NCBI GenBank assembly: GCA_016715945.1
Contig: JADJXJ010000001.1
Span: 558,001 to 622,000 of the forward strand
Origin: Bacteroidota bacterium
GTDB taxonomy: Bacteria > Bacteroidota > Bacteroidia > Bacteroidales > F082
DNA: 64,000 nt
Reading direction: 5' to 3'
Under the pieces are notes generated by a model, which was given only the letters and a program-made list of their open reading frames with translations, did no database searches and was not told where the DNA came from. The translations under genes were made by a program, and so were the position numbers. Shown piece after piece: positions 61,818 to 64,000 of this stretch (its first letter is position 1; every line of letters starts with the position of its first letter).

Positions 61818-61910
61818 TGTTAATAAACATTAGGAGACACAATTGGTTGCCTCCCCAGAACCAGGTATTTTCCAAAAGATTGTTAAAGAGATGTTAACAT
61901 AAACAAGGAT

Positions 61911-61945
61911 GAAGGCGCCACAGGATAATCATCCTGGGTGCCTTC
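61911..61945 (-). terminator. Hairpin at the end of the MBL-fold gene
   Basis: GAAGGC-g-CC-a-CAGGAT pairs with ATCCTG-GG-t-GCCTTC around AATC. It overlaps the stop codon of the MBL-fold gene. The trailing sequence is only weakly T-rich, so termination is probable but not certain. Confidence 0.55.
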
Positions 61946-62666
61946 ACCTAATCCGTATTTCAGCCTCCGACACCATGCGAATCAGTCTTTGCACTTCGTC
62001 CAGGTCGGTTTGCCCGTAATGGTAGGGATAGACCACCTTGGGATTAACCTTTTGCACTGCATCGGCCAGCATTTCCGGGCTCATGGTAAAAGGTAGGTTG
62101 ACGGGCAGGAAGGCGACATCAATTTTTCCGAGTTGGGTCATTTCGGGGATGTTTTCGGTGTCGCCAGCCACATAGATGCGTTTGCCGCCCATGTTCAGAA
62201 TGTAGCCATTGCCTTCACCTTTGGGGTGATATGGGGTGCCATCGTTGCGCATGTGTTGGATGTTGTATGCGGCAACAGCCTCTATTTCAATATCATTCCA
62301 CTCTGTGCGCTGGTTGTTCGATATTGTTTCGTAAGCTACATCCGGCACAAAAAATTTCAGACAAACCGGCGCAACGATCATATAGGTATCCGGCCTGGTG
62401 ATGGGACGAAGGGCGGCGGTATCCAGATGGTCGCGGTGGTGGTGGGTAAGCAGGATAAGGTCGGCCTTGGGCAAAGTCTGGTAATCGGCTACCCTGCTCC
62501 AGGGATCAATATGTATGACTTTGTCGTGCCATGTGAGGTAAAGCGAGGCATGTCCTACAAAATGAATGTGTACTTCGCCTTCGGTGGTGTGGAGGATGTC
62601 CTGCGATTTTAGTGGCGTGAACAACATGGTGAATGCAAAAGCAAAAACTAAAGGTTTCATTTTCAT
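61944..62666 (-). CDS. Exported metallo-beta-lactamase-fold hydrolase (UlaG-like)
   Basis: The 240-residue product has a signal peptide (about 1-21, ending LKSQ). The metal site reads THHHRDHLD (HxHxDH), with a later His (NIQHMRNDG), the Asp in AGDTEN and a terminal His (YPYHYGQTD). This matches the UlaG/YtnP-like branch of the MBL fold rather than true beta-lactamases. The substrate is unknown; export suggests a periplasmic role. Monocistronic between two hairpins. Confidence 0.85.
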   Translation of the reverse strand: MKMKPLVFAFAFTMLFTPLKSQDILHTTEGEVHIHFVGHASLYLTWHDKVIHIDPWSRVADYQTLPKADLILLTHHHRDHLDTAALRPITRPDTYMIVAPVCLKFFVPDVAYETISNNQRTEWNDIEIEAVAAYNIQHMRNDGTPYHPKGEGNGYILNMGGKRIYVAGDTENIPEMTQLGKIDVAFLPVNLPFTMSPEMLADAVQKVNPKVVYPYHYGQTDLDEVQRLIRMVSEAEIRIR

Positions 62667-62684
62667 TTCTTTGGCTGCAAAACA

Positions 62685-62726
62685 AATAAAAAAACCACAA
62701 TGTTCGCCTGGGCTTGCATTGTGGTT
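62685..62726 (-). terminator. Rho-independent terminator of the glucan phosphorylase gene
   Basis: AACCACAATG (62693-62702) and CATTGTGGTT (62717-62726) are perfect 10-base arms around a 14-base loop. On the minus strand the stem runs into TTTTTTT. It lies 22 bases after the phosphorylase stop. Confidence 0.88.
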
Positions 62727-62748
62727 CGATTTGATCAGTTAACGGGAC

Positions 62749-64000
62749 TCAGATCCATTTCACCAGTGGGAAGTCCTGGCGATGTGGCAATTCCGGGTGG
62801 TTGGGATAGATACGGAAGGTGTAGTCGTACACCCCTGCGCGGTAAATAGGCACATTAATATGGTATTGTACCCAGTTGTCGCCCTCGGCCACGAGGTTCA
62901 TTTTTTCCACAAAGATGATTTCGTTGATTTTGTCGTGCAACTTGCGTCCGAAGAGCAGCTCGATGCCCACCTCGCCTGGTTGGAGTCCGGGGGTTTTGAG
63001 GGTGATTTCGGCCACGAAATTTTCGCCGAAGTTGAGGGGGCGCACGGTGGGGTCCGGAATTTTTATCGAGCTGATTTCGATGTTGTTCCATGCCTCGCTC
63101 ACCTTCTTTTTCCAGGCAGCCATGTGTTGCGCAAGTTCGAAGTCGTGGGCATTGATGGCCTTTGCGCGGGCAATCAGTTTGTTGTAGAATTTGGCGTAGT
63201 AATCCTCAAGCATGCGCTTCATGGTGTAGTGGGGGGCAATCATGGCCAGGTTGTTCTGGATGAACTTCACCCAGCGCTCGGGGATGCCTTGTGCGTTGCG
63301 GTCGTAATAGGCCGGGATGATCTCGTTTTCGAGCAGGTTATAAATGGTTTCTGCATCCAGCTCGTCCTGAAACTGCTGGTTTTCGTAAGTGCGTTTTTCC
63401 TGGATAGCCCATCCGGCATTGGGCTTGTAGCCTTCGGCCCACCAGCCGTCGAGCACCGAGAAGTTGAGCACGCCGTTCATCACCGCTTTCTCACCGCTGG
63501 TTCCCGAAGCTTCCATCGGTCTGGTGGGGGTATTGAGCCAGATGTCGCAGCTGCTGGTCAGCCGTTTGCCGAGTTCCATGTCGTAATTTTCGATGAACAA
63601 TACTTTGCCGGTGAACTGGGGCATGCGCGACACTTCGATGATGCGTTTGATCAGGTCCTGGCCTGCACCGTCGCGGGGGTGGGCTTTGCCGGCATACACA
63701 AAGATGACCGGCCGGTCGGCACGATTGACGATTTCGGCAAGCCGTTCGAGGTTGTGAAACAGCAGATGGGCACGTTTGTAAGTGGCAAAACGACGGGCAA
63801 AGCCGATGATCAGGGCTTTGTCGTTGATGGTTTCCAGGGTTCTGAGGATAAGCTTGGGGCTTTCCTGCCGGCGGGTGAGCTCGTTTTTGAGCCTGTATTT
63901 AAGGTAGGTGGTCAGGTCGCTTTTAAGCTGTTGCCTGATTTGCCAGATGTCTTCGGCAGGAAGGTTGTAGATGTTTTGCCATAGCTCGGGGCGGTGCTGG
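62749..64000 (-). CDS. glgP: Alpha-glucan (glycogen/maltodextrin) phosphorylase, C-terminal part (runs off window)
   Basis: Releases glucose-1-phosphate from alpha-1,4-glucans, with PLP as cofactor. Only the last ~416 codons are present; the frame stays open to the window edge, and the 5' part lies beyond 64000. Diagnostic blocks are IIGFARRFATYKRAHLLF, VIFVYAGKAHPRDGAGQ, and the active-site region DIWLNTPTRPMEASGTSGEK then NGVLNFSVLDGWW. These belong to the short-chain-glucan phosphorylase group common in Bacteroidota. The C-terminal beta-sandwich-like part ends PLVKWI. A 400-codon frame on the opposite strand is its antisense image. Confidence 0.93.
   Translation of the reverse strand, partial: QHRPELWQNIYNLPAEDIWQIRQQLKSDLTTYLKYRLKNELTRRQESPKLILRTLETINDKALIIGFARRFATYKRAHLLFHNLERLAEIVNRADRPVIFVYAGKAHPRDGAGQDLIKRIIEVSRMPQFTGKVLFIENYDMELGKRLTSSCDIWLNTPTRPMEASGTSGEKAVMNGVLNFSVLDGWWAEGYKPNAGWAIQEKRTYENQQFQDELDAETIYNLLENEIIPAYYDRNAQGIPERWVKFIQNNLAMIAPHYTMKRMLEDYYAKFYNKLIARAKAINAHDFELAQHMAAWKKKVSEAWNNIEISSIKIPDPTVRPLNFGENFVAEITLKTPGLQPGEVGIELLFGRKLHDKINEIIFVEKMNLVAEGDNWVQYHINVPIYRAGVYDYTFRIYPNHPELPHRQDFPLVKWI

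Noticed and set aside
62782..63984. 400-codon plus-strand open frame opposite the glucan phosphorylase
   Set aside because: It is the antisense image of a gene with clear phosphorylase motifs; no family or promoter on the plus strand.

Overview
The window is a chromosomal segment of a member of the Bacteroidota, most likely a Bacteroidales-type organism. Four things point there. Several proteins carry type IX secretion (T9SS) C-terminal sorting domains. The TonB receptor has an N-terminal carboxypeptidase-like regulatory domain. At least fourteen genes are preceded by the Bacteroidota -7 promoter box TAnnTTTG. Shine-Dalgarno sequences are mostly absent. No closer taxonomic placement can be supported without a search.

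Layout. 1-926: the 3' end of an rRNA operon (23S end, a spacer with heptamer tandem repeats, 5S, terminator). 1053-18995: mostly core genes, including two envelope genes, alaS, an M23 peptidase and MerR pair, hldD, a secreted S1 protease, an rluD / T9SS protein / PASTA operon, ddl, rdgB-ung and several outer-membrane proteins. 19335-30330: metabolism and regulation, including a gamma-glutamyltransferase with an aminotransferase, an SDR, a nickel-type transporter / barrel / Rex operon, truA, a decayed T9SS gene, an Ntn amide hydrolase, and a methionine-gamma-lyase-like enzyme divergent from an Lrp regulator. 30409-32919: a large secreted helical protein of unknown function.

33160-43320 is the accessory region. 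It is visibly AT-rich compared with both flanks and reads as one minus-strand defence operon: hsdR, an IS200/REP-type transposase with hairpin repeats, hsdM, hsdS, and a 1050-residue protein. That protein joins a calcineurin-like phosphoesterase to a STAND/NACHT-like P-loop NTPase and is the best candidate here for an undescribed defence effector. Short shared sequence modules lie at both ends of the region, and an IS66 remnant lies just outside the left end.

44114-64000 returns to core-like content: rsgA, GNAT, a LytTR two-component pair, an alpha/beta hydrolase, small envelope proteins, an ABC-F ATPase, DUF2750, lgt, a haem-type uptake cluster (a T9SS-exported HmuY-like protein, a TonB receptor and a HmuY-like lipoprotein), an MBL-fold hydrolase, and the 3' part of an alpha-glucan phosphorylase that runs off the window.

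Many neighbouring genes overlap by ATGA, which indicates translationally coupled operons. Start codons were chosen from signal peptides, ATGA junctions and the position of TAnnTTTG boxes, because long upstream extensions often cross the promoter. All functional calls come from reading motifs by eye; no database search was run.
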